Assembly (NCBI GenBank): GCA_037447605.1
Contig: CM074806.1
Coordinates: forward strand, 1,010,006 to 1,074,005
Direction of reading: 5' to 3'
DNA: 64,000 nt
DNA from: Zygnema circumcarinatum
Taxonomy: Eukaryota; Streptophyta; Zygnematophyceae; Zygnematales; Zygnemataceae
Of this stretch, positions 1 to 12,700 are shown piece by piece. The translations under genes and the position numbers were made by a program. The notes beneath the pieces were generated by a model that saw only the letters and a list, made by a program, of their open reading frames with translations, was not told the origin of the DNA and did not search any database. Every line of letters begins with the position of its first letter. Position 1 is the stretch's first letter.

Positions 1-1263
1 CCCAATAACAAAGTGAATGTAGGTCGATCGCAAAGGCCCCCACTTTATAAGGCGGCGAGCACTCGTTTCGACTACTCTATTCACCATTCGAACGCGGCCT
101 CTTCTCTTCCCCCGAGGCCACCCTGCAGTCCCTGCCAAATGCATTCGACGGCAAAGGTCTGCATCCTCCATGATGGGCAAGGCTTCATCGAAGCCTCCGA
201 CAGCTTGAAAGTCGGTCGATCGACAGAACATCACCTGGTCTCCAAAAAGAGCGCGCAGACCTCTGGAAAAACCGACAGGACTGTAGACCAGTGGGGAGTA
301 CCATGTCTTGATCACATTGTGCAGGGACATGCCCCACAGAATGCGGCCAGGGACTGCTGCAATGGGCACGAAGCCCCCGAGTACAGTGGTGGAGTCAGAG
401 AGAGTTTGCCGCACAATAGATACGAGGTCCAAAGGCACCTTTGTGTCTGCGTGCACAAAGCAGAGGATGCTCTCCTTGCCCATCGTCTTCTGTTTCGCTA
501 CTGCAGCGCCACTATTCAGTTGAATGGCGCGGCCTCGCCGACTCTTCACTACAGTCACACCGTTCTCCTCTGCAATGGCGACCGTTCGATCACTGCTGCC
601 TCCGTCCACCACAATGATATGTGCTGCGGGAGGGCTCAGACGCATTACCCATTTGATGGTTGCATCGATGCAAATCTCTTCGTTAATCGCAGGGATGATG
701 ACACTTACTTCCAATTCTTCACCCACCTTAGAACGCTTCTCTTCTTCATCCCCCCACGACACGCCTTCTGCTGATGTAGAGTGCCCATGCCCCCCATCAT
801 CCCTCCCGCCCCCCCCATTCCCTCCTGTCTTATCCCCTCCTCCCCCTCCGGACAACTGCTTCGCCATTGATTTCGATTCAATTTCTTCCCCAAATCCGGC
901 CGCAGAGGCTTCCAAAAAAGTTCGTAAGCCGTTGAGTATCAGCACACCCACAAAGCCTGATACTATCCCTACACCCACAGCCGCTCCTTTCATTGAATAT
1001 CGGACCCAACGATTAGGGGAGCTTTCTTGGAGAGTAGCCGCGCTGTGAAAATGGACCCCATCTGGAGCACTCTGAATTCTGCTACGAGCGAGAATCCTGC
1101 TTGTCTGCCCTCTTCGGCCATAGCCATCAAAGCGTATGCTGGCTGGACAACGTCCAGCCTGAGATTTGATTACTACAGAGTTGGTACAGTTTATAAGTTC
1201 GCAGGCTGCTGAGATAAGGGGTTGGGGCGCCCCGGTTACACACACCATTGATGCAGTAGCCAT
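1..1263 (-). CDS. Family 2 glycosyltransferase, membrane-anchored, C-terminal part cut by window edge
   Basis: One uninterrupted frame of 421 codons runs from an ATG at 1263 to the window edge with no intron, unlike every multi-exon neighbour. A hydrophobic segment lies near residues 89-110. A Gly/Asp-rich linker follows, then a GT-A fold opening with SVIIPAINEE. Visible motifs are VVDGGSSDRT (nucleotide-sugar and metal region), RGRAIQLNSGAA, FVHADTKVP, GDQVMF and MEDADLCRR. The order matches bacterial GT2 proteins of the rSAM/arsenosugar-associated group (TIGR04283-like). The catalytic domain presumably sits on one membrane face and transfers a sugar from a nucleotide donor; the acceptor is unknown. 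The gene is divergent from LpxD. The last residues visible resemble the end of the domain, so little is probably missing. The family is clear; the substrate is not. Confidence 0.85.
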   Translation of the reverse strand, partial: MATASMVCVTGAPQPLISAACELINCTNSVVIKSQAGRCPASIRFDGYGRRGQTSRILARSRIQSAPDGVHFHSAATLQESSPNRWVRYSMKGAAVGVGIVSGFVGVLILNGLRTFLEASAAGFGEEIESKSMAKQLSGGGGGDKTGGNGGGGRDDGGHGHSTSAEGVSWGDEEEKRSKVGEELEVSVIIPAINEEICIDATIKWVMRLSPPAAHIIVVDGGSSDRTVAIAEENGVTVVKSRRGRAIQLNSGAAVAKQKTMGKESILCFVHADTKVPLDLVSIVRQTLSDSTTVLGGFVPIAAVPGRILWGMSLHNVIKTWYSPLVYSPVGFSRGLRALFGDQVMFCRSTDFQAVGGFDEALPIMEDADLCRRMHLAGTAGWPRGKRRGRVRMVNRVVETSARRLIKWGPLRSTYIHFVIG

Positions 1264-2206
1264 AGGAGCGGGACAGGTTAAGAAAAATAATACCAGCTAT
1301 AAATGACCTGCACAAGTCGATCAAACAGTACACTTTTTCAAACCAATGCTGGATAGAATGACGAACCACTTTTCAACTCTAACCAGAATCCTCACTTCAA
1401 AAAACCTCTTGACTTAGCTTGATACGTTGAATGGTTCGGATTAAAATACAGTCAGGCTAATTTTAAATTTAGTAAGATATTGTCATATCCGTCATGGACT
1501 GTCAAAACGGGAGGACGGCGGTCAAACGAATTCAGAACATTGCATCTGAGCGGTTCGTTTTTCTCCGCAAGTTTCATTTACTCATGAGGCCTAAAATAAT
1601 CAATGTTACGCACAAGCACATGCCCCTCATCTTCAAATGAAAATTTCCTTACAGAAGGACATTAAAAATCGCAGTGCAGGCTCAGAAAAGCCTACACTTT
1701 TCTAATCAGATCAATCCAGATTTTTTCACTAAGATGCCCTGAACTCCCTTGTGAAGTCACCAAATCACCAGCCGTTCCAGCAACGCCCACATGATGCCGT
1801 CAAAAGAATCCACCAGCAGGGTTACGGAACCCTAGGTTTTTTTCCTAAAAAATCACCCCTTTCCTGCTGCATGCCGTTCACCGCCTTTCTTCTCCTAGCG
1901 AGTTTCAGCCATGGCGTGAACACTAGTTGACGGAGAACAGAGAACCCCTCTAGTTAGATTCAAATGGCTGCTCTAAGTTGAAGCCCCTGTAAGCGAGTAG
2001 ACTCTGCATGAGAGTCGGAATCAGACCCTATTCGCTTAGAGGGGCAGTAAAAGTACGTATCCACGTACTCGTCTTGTGAAGGCCAAGCCAGAATCGCCCG
2101 CCTTTGCTGGAGGGCACCTTCTCCTCCGCCCCCCCCTTTTGGAGGACCTCGGCAGAGGGCTCTCGTCTTCGCCACGGCTCGCGCTGCAAGGACAGCTCTG
2201 GGAGCC
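1264..2206. promoter_or_regulatory. Divergent promoter region between GT2 and LpxD
   Basis: These 943 bp separate two head-to-head start codons and hold no convincing exon. Two GTAC cores occur at 2053 and 2065, close upstream of LpxD. I identified no clear TATA box or other element. Confidence 0.5.
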
Positions 2207-5200
2207 ATGCTTCGCCTGCCATGGCCGATATCGACCTTAGCTCCCCCTTTCACCTCTGCCCCCCCTTCCCTCTTCCCTCCCGCCTGTGCCGCCCTCTCCC
2301 TCTCCGACTCCCTCCACGTCTCTTCTGCTCCCTCTTTCCTCCCCTTCACTTCCCACTTACCCTATTCTCCCTCTCTTTCACATCCTTCCTTCTCCAACCG
2401 CCTCTCGGCTGCCTTGTGTTCCCCAAGCGCCGCCGTTTTCTCCACTTCCCCTGCAGAGGCTCCCTCTGAAAGCAGTGGCAGGGAAGCTGTTACAAGCCCT
2501 AATGGCGACTGCGACACTGCAGGATATCGTCAATGGATGCCAGGTGGCGGCTCAGTGCATTATACAGCGATGGTGCATCAGTCAGTGCGAGTGGAAAGAG
2601 GCGCCGTGGTGCAGGAGGGAGCATCCATTGGAGCAGGATCATGCATTGGTGCCGGCTCTATGATTGGCGCAGGGGTGACTTTAGGGAGTGACTGCACTCT
2701 CGGGTATGGATTCAAGAGTCTCTTGGTATTGTCAAACTATTCTTAGGTTGCAGAATCTGCAACGCTTGTATCATTCGGCTGCTGCATTTGAGTTTTTCTG
2801 TGAAGAGAACGAAGTCAATGTCGCTTGTTAAGAGTTTGAATTGGAGGCTGCTGTGCATGAATGGTGGCATCAGTTTCAATGTGTCGCTACAGCACTGCAA
2901 AGTGGGGGATCGCTGCACACTGCACAACGGCGTCTCCGTGGGACAAGATGGTGCAACATATCTCCTTACCTCCTGAAGCCTCCTTGGCTTCAGTATCCAG
3001 ATTCATACGTTCCATTTTTCAATAGGATTATATATCGAAGAAGAAGAAGACTCTCTGGCCATTTGGTTTGCAGAATTTGTTGGCAAAGTATCTGCTGCTG
3101 AGTCTCTTGCAAAGAAGCTCTTCGATTTTAAACGGGGATTTGAGGGATTCGTGCAGAAATCAGGGCAGTTATTTTCGTCAATTTGCGTCCAACCTTTGGC
3201 CACCTGTGCTTGAATGTCTTGTGTTGATTTGCAGGCTTTGGCTTTTTCATCACAGACAAAGGGGAGATGCAAAAGAAGCCACAGGCAGGCTCTGCAGTTT
3301 GCCCTTTCCTTCAGCGTACTGGAAGTAATATTTATTAATAGTTTGGACTTCTCCACTGTTCGGGACACACACGCATTCAAACTGTGTATGCGCTTATAAA
3401 AAGTGTGTAACTTTGATTATGAAAATGGCAACACTCTCAGCGCACTTCGGATTTTCCCCTGATCCTCTCTCACCCTTCATTCTCGCTCTTCTATCTCTCT
3501 TGCTCGTGGCCATGTTTGTTGCGCTTTTAGACTTTGGGTGTTCACATTGGGAATGATGTGGAAATCGGTGCAAACAGCTGTATTGATCGTGGCAGGTACG
3601 TTTCTCCGCTCCACTATTTTCAAGGTCTGAGAATCTGCTGTACGGGTTTTGGAAAATATGGCCAATACTTGCTACAAGACTGAAAAGCTCGCATTGTTCA
3701 TATACTACCAATAAGCATTCTGGGAATTTTATAAGTGCAAGATTGTTGAGCGAAAACTAGTGAGAAGATTTGGCTCCTGCTTTTTTTATGTACGTGTGCG
3801 GTCTAAACTAAGTCCAGCAAGGTAAGTCTATTTGGAAATCTATGGTTATGTTTGAATAACAAGTTACTATCGTCTGCTCGAAACCATTTATCGCTAAGAA
3901 TACAGAAAAGAGGGGACAGAAATATTTGTAGTCAAAAACTGCAGGTGGTCTTTGAGGAAAAGGTTCTTTCTTCAAAGGCGAGAACTTGTATGTTGAAACT
4001 TGGATTCGCATGGAACTTTTTTAACCATTGTTGTATGGCAGTTTTGTTTCATACTTTCGTTCCTGTTTGGTGTAGAACATGAGTGGCCCTTTTGATATAT
4101 TGGTGTGGTAATGCAGCTGGCGGGACACAACAGTTGGAGATAACACCAAGCTGGATAACCTTGTTCAGGTATATCCTCTACCTTCACCTTGGCCTTGCCT
4201 GCCCTATATGCCTTGTATCCCTTTACCTTTACATCCCTATCTTTCCTCTCTCTTCCCCTTCCCCAATTCTCCTCCGGATACTCTGCCATTCCTACTCGTT
4301 GGCTTTCCCTTGCTTTCAACTGGCCATCAGCTTGCATCCTTGCATCCGCTGTGTTTTTTCCTGAATGTTTGTTTCAGTAAGATATTGACGATGGAATTCG
4401 TGAGTTGTTATTTTTAAGCATTTCTACTATGCAATCTGTCGTGGTATGTGACTTATTAGACTACTGGAACATAAAACTGACTTATCGATATCGTATTTGC
4501 TTCTGAATTCTCTTTCTTTACCCTCAGCCTAACAGCTTTTGCTGCCCCTTCTACTCCTTTCCTCAGTCTCTGGACTTATCTCATCTGTTGTGTTCCTCTG
4601 TCTCTTTGTCTCGCCCATTTCTTCGCTCACCTTTCTCCCCTTTCTGCTTGCTGAGTTGAGCGGGATGCGTTATGTGGGAAATCCGCAGATCGGGCACAAC
4701 GTTGTGATTGGACGATGCTGCATGCTGTGCGGACAGGTCGGAGTTGCAGGCTCTGCCACGTGAGACACCCTGGTTGGCCTCCTGCTGCAACCTACCGTCT
4801 GTCCCTCTGTCTCCATCTCTCCCCCCCTCTCTCACTCTCTATCGCCTTTATTCTCCGCCCAATCTCTATCTCAAGCACACACACAAGCACACAGAGTCAA
4901 ACACGTGCATAGGTTACAGTTTTTTTGAGTAGTGTGCACACTTTACGAGCAGATGAGTAGTCACTTCTGCTGTGTGTCCTGTGTCTATGTATCCTGACCT
5001 CGTTGCTATGCAGTCTCTCTCTCCTCTGGTAGAGTTAACGGTGGCAATCAGACTGTCTGCATGTTGATGAATGAAAGACTGTTTTTTTGTGGTATGGAGG
5101 ATGGTGCAGGTTGGGTGACTATGTAGTACTTGCAGGACAGGTTGGAGTCGCCGATCACGTTTCAATTGTTTCAAAGGTACAGTCAGATTTACCTATCGGT

Positions 5201-5781
5201 GCTTAATGTGGGCAATGATTCCCTAGTCTCCCTCTCTCCCTCGCCTCTTCCTCGCCCTTAGCCTATCACCCTCTCTCCTTCCCTCTCGTCCACTTTTTTT
5301 CGCTGTCTTCCTTCCCATAGTTTTACAATTGCGTGAAGTTTTTGCATGTCCAGGTCCGTGTCGCTGCAAAGAGTGGAGTCATAAGCAACATCATCACACC
5401 TGGCGATTACGCAGGCTTTCCTTCGGTGAGTTGCAGCCCCTCCATTGTGTTGGGTATCTGGTAGAGATTTCCTGCAGTCTGGACACAAACTTCAATGTAG
5501 CCTCCCTTGATTGGTAGCTGAAAGTGCTGTCTTTCTGATTATGCCTCCTTTCCTGAGTACTCTGGAAGGGAGTACCTTGTGGTTGGCTCTTTACTTGCTT
5601 TGATCTTTGCACCTTCACTGCTGAAGTCAGTGTTTGTTCAGGATGCTCTCTTGGAATGCTGATGCCTTTCCTTTGCTGTGGACAGGTGGCAGCGAGTGAG
5701 TGGCGGAGAGCGGTTGTGCTCCAGCGGAGGTTGGGGCGGTCTGCGAGCCATTCCTCGGATGAGCCCCATGAGGGGGCGTAG
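2207..5781 (+). CDS. LpxD: UDP-3-O-acylglucosamine N-acyltransferase (LpxD), 9 exons
   Basis: Exons are 2207-2703, 2874-2950, 3235-3284, 3531-3595, 4117-4168, 4689-4759, 5110-5176, 5354-5425 and 5686-5781, giving 348 residues with all phases closing. LpxD moves a hydroxyacyl chain from acyl carrier protein to the 2-amino group of UDP-3-O-acylglucosamine, the third step of lipid A-type synthesis; plant homologues work in mitochondria. Residues 1-95 are Ser/Pro/Leu-rich and look like an organelle leader. Then comes a left-handed beta helix of hexapeptide repeats (VVQEGASIGAGSCIGAGSMI), the plant-type VSVGQDGFGFF segment, IGANSCIDRGSWRDT, and IGHNVVIG, whose His matches the catalytic His of bacterial LpxD. 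The C-terminal helix is short. Intron 3 has a GC donor. The start is the first ATG in frame; a later start is possible. Confidence 0.95.
3285..3530 (+). other. GC-AG intron of LpxD
   Basis: The donor reads CAG|GCAGGC and the acceptor TTTTAG. No GT donor nearby keeps the conserved join KKPQ|TLGVHIGNDVEIG in frame, so the non-canonical border is required by the protein alignment. Confidence 0.8.
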
Positions 5782-6775
5782 GCGGAGCAGCCACGGCATG
5801 GCGCTTGGGGCAGGGATGGCTCCTTGCCAATTGCAGACGGAGACAAATGCAGTCAATTGGATCATATTTACTTAAAAGTGGGCAAACAACGAGTCACGTT
5901 TCAACTTTTTTTTATTGGTTGTAAACCTTGCTGACGCTTTCTTATGGCTTCATTCTCATGGGCGTCAAGGGCTGAAAGCCGGAGTGACTTATGAACGGCC
6001 ATCAGAAATCGATGAAAATGGGGTGAACACCCCGTGTACGGCTTCATCGAGGCTACCTCATGGGGCTACCCAATGATCCCACGAAAGGATTAGAATCTTC
6101 GTACAATCCGACATAAGCATTTCGCATTTCGCATTTCGCAAGGATCTGCAGTCAACCATGACATTGAAGATTGAAGAACTTCACACAAGCCTACAGCTTT
6201 GGTTTTCAAACGAGGAAATTTAAATCAACTGATGATTTTAAAACATTGTAAGTGTATCCAAAGAAAACACTATATTCAGCTCCGTTATTTTCCAGCGTAT
6301 TCATTACATTGAGACATGAAACGTTCAATTTGGCAGGTTCGATCTATGCACCTAAGCATCGACCTTCCCCGAAAGTGCTTGGCAATCTCGAGAGGTGACT
6401 CGTTATATCTGACCAATCCCGTCATGTGACATCACAGTCAGTGCCAATGTCCTTAGTACATGTGTCATTCATAGAGAGTGCAAAGAAAACAGCCTCTCGC
6501 AAGAAGCTTCATTCGATGCTTCCTTTCCTTTTACTTTCCTCTAAACAAATGGCTCAGCTCCAATGTACACATCCTCAGGGTGCAGAAGCAGCTCCTTCGT
6601 GGTCCAGCAGCAGAGGCTAGGTATGAGCAACCCTACAGTACACACTGCCAATCCCTTTAACACGCCCAGGCAATACTGTCACTGATTCGAGGTACCCTCA
6701 GGAGGGAGAGTAACTCCACCGCCACCACTAACCCTAGGGTAACCCTTAAGGTCTGGGAAACGCTGGGAGCAGCTC
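5782..6775. other. Intergenic region between convergent LpxD and CUL4
   Basis: About 1 kb between two stop codons, presumably the two 3' UTRs. Reading frames here are short and show no family similarity. A small perfect repeat of GCATTTC lies at about 6117-6140. Confidence 0.6.
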
Positions 6776-9700
6776 CTAGGCCAAGTAACTGTAAATTTGT
6801 GGGTTGTTCTTATCGCGCTCCAAGTATTCCCTGTCTATCAGGCTTTCTATTCTTTTCTTCAAATCAGCCGGCTTGATGGGGAATTTCAGCTGCAGGTGCC
6901 ACGGCCAGATGTCAGAACGTGCTCCATTAAAAAGACAAAGGGCAACCAAACAAGGATCATAGAGTCTGTGCGTCTGCGCCATGAAAGGAGCTTGCAGGTG
7001 ATGGGTAGAAGGATCTAAACTTACTTCAGTGCAGCTGCATGGAAGCAGCACTGATCGTATACACAGCAGCATAAATTAGGACAAAAACGAAAAAGCAAAA
7101 AAAAAACAGGGGAGGGTTCCCACATGCAGGGGGAGGGAGTGAGGGTAAACCTGCTGGAAGAGCTCTGTGATTAGCAAGGTGTGGCTTAGAACTTTCCGTG
7201 TCTTCATGATACGCACAATGGCTGCATCAATCTGCGCTCCTCTCACATATAACCGGCATTAGTTGAGTTTAGTATACGAGTATATGAGTTTATGAGTTTA
7301 TCTAATGCAGTGCAATGTACAAATGATTTGAGATGCATTCGTGTGTGCAGGCCTGCTTAGAAATCACAATGCAAACTATTGAAAAAGACGAAGGCAAGAA
7401 ACCTGATACTGTCGATCCTGGAACACTCGCTCAGTCGTACTGTTGTTCTCCTCCACAGTCTCTTTCAGCTGAATCGCATTCACCTGCTCTCACAACCCTC
7501 CAGCTCAACACTTCAGCAATGTGTGCTACACATTCGCTCCTCCTAGAGAACCGCCAATAGGGAGTCCAGTAAGATCATTAACTTCAGCTCACTGACCTTA
7601 ATGCGGAATAATGGAGCTGTGAAGTCTGTGTTGAATTCGAATACATCATCATCCTCCACATCACGCCCTTTGGGAATCTGCAGCCAAACAAAATGAACCG
7701 CAAGGTGACTCATAACTAACAGTATCCCATATTGACTACAGCATCATTCAAGCCAGGACTATACAAAATAAGTTCAAAGTAGATTGAGAAACACAACATA
7801 GATTGCTGATACAACCTTTTACTGTTTCAAAGCTGACATTGAACGGTGCAGCAACGTATTCAGAACTCCTCATTTGATCAATATCGCACTCACAGCCCTT
7901 CCCACTTTTCCATAGTCCTCGTAACAGCCCAATCGCTCGTCTACACCCGAAGCAAGCTACTACAGACAGGCAGAAATTACTGCGTTCTGACCTTGTTAAG
8001 GACCCGCACTTTGCCGCAAGCAAGAGACTGCAGAGTTCGCCTTAATTCTTTGTCTTCTATGGCTGTCGCGTCACGCATCTCCGCCAGACTCATCTGATTG
8101 GTGCTGTTGAATAGCATCAACACTACCGTCTGCCAATCATCCCACCCCCTACTGGGTGCTGTCAAACAACAGCCTTTTCCCACTCCACTGAGTGAAGACT
8201 TCTGAGGACGGGAGTGAGATAGAAAGCGAGAGGTGAGGAAGAGAGAGAAGAACGAGAAAAGTAAAACATAATGAAAAGAATTGGGACCAAAGACCTGCCT
8301 GGAACAAAGACACAGCGAGCTCTTTTTTTCCGCGAGGAAAATCAGCCTTCAGCACACAATGGCCGAGGGAGTTTTGCCACATGAGACGCCTTCCGCTGTG
8401 CTTGCTGAGATAGAATTCCTTGAAAATATCCTGCAACAGTGGATGGCAGCGAGGAAGGAGGCTCATCAAGAAGTGCGAGGGAGGGGCGCAACACCTCTCA
8501 CTGCCTTAACCAAAGGGACTACTACCCAACGTTTCCTCTGACTCATCTATACGAGGAGCAAATTGTTGAGCTTGTCTACAAATCTTTCACAGATTCTGCT
8601 TTGATTTTCCGGGATGATTTTATAGGGCATATGAATTAGTCGAGCTCCAAAGTCTTCTAGAACCTATCCATACCTGATAGGAACTCAGCTCCAAAGGGAG
8701 ACGCACATCCATGGGAGGATAAGATGGCCAGTAGCTGTAAGGAGGCCACCCCCATTGAAGCACGAATAAAGTTCAGAGAAAGGATTCCAAGGTACAGAGC
8801 TTCCTACTGACATACAATAGGTCAGTTGACCCTCCCTACATGAAGACTTTGAGATAGCTTTGAACCCGGCAATAAATTCAGAAAAAAAGCCCGTCCAAGT
8901 GATTGTATTCCTAGACTACTATACAGGACATGAGAGCTTCAAGGTGTAGTTCTCACCCTGTTGTGAGGACATGCACACTCATCTCTATGCCCTGTGGCAG
9001 CTTATGTCGAGCCTGCGCAGACTGCCGGAAAGACTCGTTGATTTCTCGAGAAAGTTCTATGTCCTGTTCCACACCCCTCTCTCCGTAGCTCCCCTCAGCA
9101 TGGAGCAGCTCAGAGCAGCTCATTTCATTCTCAGGCAGGTTTTGTCCAAAAGGTAACCGGAACAAAGTTGTCTTTGATCTATGTGTAAGCCCACCTTGAA
9201 CATGCCCTCCAGCTTGTTGGTAAATTGACTGCCACACTCTGTCTTCAACTGCACGAATCAGAGAACCGGAACATACATGAGTTAGCAACCATGGCCAGAA
9301 AAAGGACCGAGGGGAGGGGGAGGGGGAGGGAGGGAGGGAAGGAGGGAGGGGGGGGGCAGGGAAAGTGGGAGAGGGAGGCAGGGAGGGAGGGGGAGGGACG
9401 GAGGGAGGGGCCAAGTTATGGAAAGGCAGCGTGCGGGCCAAAGCATTAAGGTAGGAGAGGAGAAAGGGAGATAGGAGACAGGTTAAGGTCTACCTTGGAG
9501 ATGAGCGCTTTCTCAGCATCTGTGGAGGCACTTTTCCCAAGAAGCAACCGTTTGGCGAGGTCCTTTTTGTAGAATGCTTCAAACACATCCTTACCCTGCA
9601 TATGTCATGACAAAGTCAAGTTTTAGTCCATAAATACTTAGGATAGAACACAAGCCATGACGTAATCTCACCAGCACTCAAGGAAGGTAGTCACCTGAAT

Positions 9701-12700
9701 AAACCGGAACATCACCAGTACCCGATCCAATATGCTCTCCAACTCCTCTTCCGAAGTTCCCTTGTTGCCTGCTCTCAGTTTTGCATCGATGAACTTTGCA
9801 ATTAGCTCTGCCGGTCGGTTCTGCACAGCCGCCTCCCACAAGCGAAGCTTGAGAGAGCTCTGAGCCCACAAAGGTTGCAGAGTGGAACCCACTACATCCT
9901 TATTCCAAAGCAAAGCAGCAGTCAGCCTCTCACTCTCTTCCCCCTCTCGCCCAGCTGCTCCCATCCCAGTCCTCTCTCGCCTTGCTACCTGCCGCATGTT
10001 GATAAGGTGCTCAAACGCCTCCTTTATGCTGTTGGCAAAGGCTTCATTGCGAGCAAAGCTCGCCTCCCAGAGAGCGTCAAGCCGCGCCTTCAAGTCAAGC
10101 AAAAAGGGCACGAGGTCCTTGTCTTTCTCCTCATCCATCACAGTGCTCTGCCCTGAGCTTCTTATGTAGGTGCCCAAGGAGACTCTCAGAGCATCCAAGG
10201 CATGTACTCTCGCCAGCAGGGCATACATCCGATGAAGGTCAGGGGCTCGGTTGGCATCCATCAGCATATTGAACCCCTGCAGGGCATAGAAGTAGTGCAT
10301 CCATTTAAGAGATGTGGGGTGGAATACAAGGTAATGAAGACATTCAACTTCGGCTAATCCACTTTCTGGAAACAGAGGAGATCGAACTGCTCCTTTAGTA
10401 GCCTCCATAACTAGGTTAAAGCTTTGCACCTTGTCCAGGATAGTAGCGACGTGACGCTCCAATAACTGCTTCTCCACTGCTGCCACAAGGGGCTTTCGGG
10501 TAGCAGCGTCCAAGTAATGAAGGCACCGCTCATTCTCTTCTTGCAGCCGTGCCTGCCAAGGCCACAAAAAACCCTCGATCAGAGAGTCTTACAGTTGATT
10601 TTCCTTCTATTCTTCCTTCCTGGTATTTCTGAGCAACTCCCTAAGTTCACCTATTTAACAACTTCTCGGCTATCGACAGCCTGCAATCAATCGTTGGCAG
10701 GCTTATAAATCTTTTCGTTAGAGGGAAAAGAAAGAGAGGCGGGGTGACACGTGATGAAAAGACGAGTAGGCATGCAGCACCTACCTCGCAGTGCTTCAGA
10801 TAATCCGGCACGTCAGCCTGCTGCATGAAGCGTGTTCCTTCAGCTGCATAAAACTCCGCGGTCGCTTCAAGAAATGGACGCTCAAAGCTATCTGCATACA
10901 TTCCCAATGCACTGAAGCATCGTAGCAAATGTTTCAGAAGCGTTCGATCGACCGATTCCCCAGACCTGCCGCGATGCAACCCACACGAGAGAACAGATGT
11001 TTGTCAGAACAAATGTCGCTCGAAGCACCCAAACTAAGACCCATTGCTGTTATGTGTGCTTCAAGAGCAAATACGAGCTCACAGGTTGAGTCAAGAGAGA
11101 GCTCTAAGCTGTGGAAACTCTCTCCCACTCCACAATTTCCTCTCCCTTACCGTTCCTGCTCGATGAGCCTGAGAAGCCCAGCTACTGTCTTATTCTCCAC
11201 CTCCGGCAGTCTCTCCAAGTGGCGACGAAAGAGTTGAAGACCCATGTCCCACAAGGATCGCACAGAGGCCGTCTGAATGACAAAGGTGCGGTCAAGGTAA
11301 AGCGCAATGCTGCGAATCATCAGCATTTGGTCGCAGTGCTCCTGCCAGCATGCCTCCACACTGGTAAGGAATATCACTGGATCGGGGCTCTGCCCTATGA
11401 GGGACTTCAGCCTGCTTGCGATGTGCTCTTCGCACACGTTTTGAAGGTTTTCGTAAAGGCGACCAGCAAGCTTATGCAGGCACAAGTCCTCCACTGCCTG
11501 CATATTCTCTCCCAGCCCCCCGGCCCCCAAGAGAAATTAAGTTGTTTGACGCTGGATGGGTGGAGATGAGAAGTTCAATTACAATTTGAATATAGGGCGA
11601 AGTTTTGGAGGCAGTATAGAGGAACTCTCAGAAGACTCGTAAGACTCACTCAGGCCATTGGTCATTCCAAACTCGTTTTCATCTACCAACCTATTCTACA
11701 ACTTCAACTCCATCCTCGTCAAAAACTGCATGGTAATTACGCTGCTAAAGGAAAATTTTATCCGGGGATCTGCAGTTGACGCAGAAAATCTTCCCTAGAA
11801 GTTGGATGGTCTTTTGTGAAACACTTTGTGCGTCGGTAAAAGGGACAAAGAGCGCCGGAGCATGTCCTTAACGGGAGAAAATATATCCTCGGAAGAGGCT
11901 GTAGTCGGCACAAGCACTTCTTCCGGCTTAAACATTGCTCCGCACCCTGAAGCTCCAGAGTTGGGCTATCCATTTCTAACAAGCCCATGGTCACTCACAC
12001 AGATTTAACTTTTTCACAGAAATTGACTCTTTTCATTTGGCTTCAATTTTATGCTGTCTGAATGCCGCCAGTGCCCATAAGACGACTTTCTTCCCCCCCG
12101 AAACGAGAAATAAAAAATAGTCTGTCAACAGCGAGCGTAAAGTCCTAAATTCAGAACGAGGAAACTTGAAAAGCCCTAATACCTAAAAGTTGTAGAGGAG
12201 ACTATGTTGACGACTATTGCTGACACGCGCCGGGCCAAGGTTGCTAGTACATAAACATGGAACAGTCGCTCACCCTGTATAGCTCTTCAAGACTGCAGGA
12301 AACAGCCTGCTTGTGCTGGATGGCTTGCACGGCTTCTCGAATCTTCCCCCAAGTAACTTCCTCAAATCGGTCCGGCAGCTTGGGTCGCTCTGCAAAGCAT
12401 GAGAGAGAGGACAACGGATAACAGTGAGATAAAGTCCTTCGAATGAGCTGTTGCTGCAAAAGGCGCCCTTCGAGGCAATGCATGGCACCAGCATCATTTC
12501 TAGCTGCTAACCCATGTTTGGTCTGCGCGACTGCGGAAACTTAGGTTTAGACCTAAACTGCTACAAAATCACCTTTAAATGGCTTTATGGTGAGCTTCTT
12601 TGAAGGCTGCGGAGGCGTCGTTATCCTTCTTGATAAGTTCGCAGCCATGCTGCTTCCGGGCACCGTAGCTCCATCTAACGGCTCCCCCCCCCCGGAGCCC

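Noticed and set aside
13-1048. Plus-strand frames of 253 and 174 codons at the left edge
   Set aside because: They are shadows of the minus-strand GT2 gene, which has clear family motifs.
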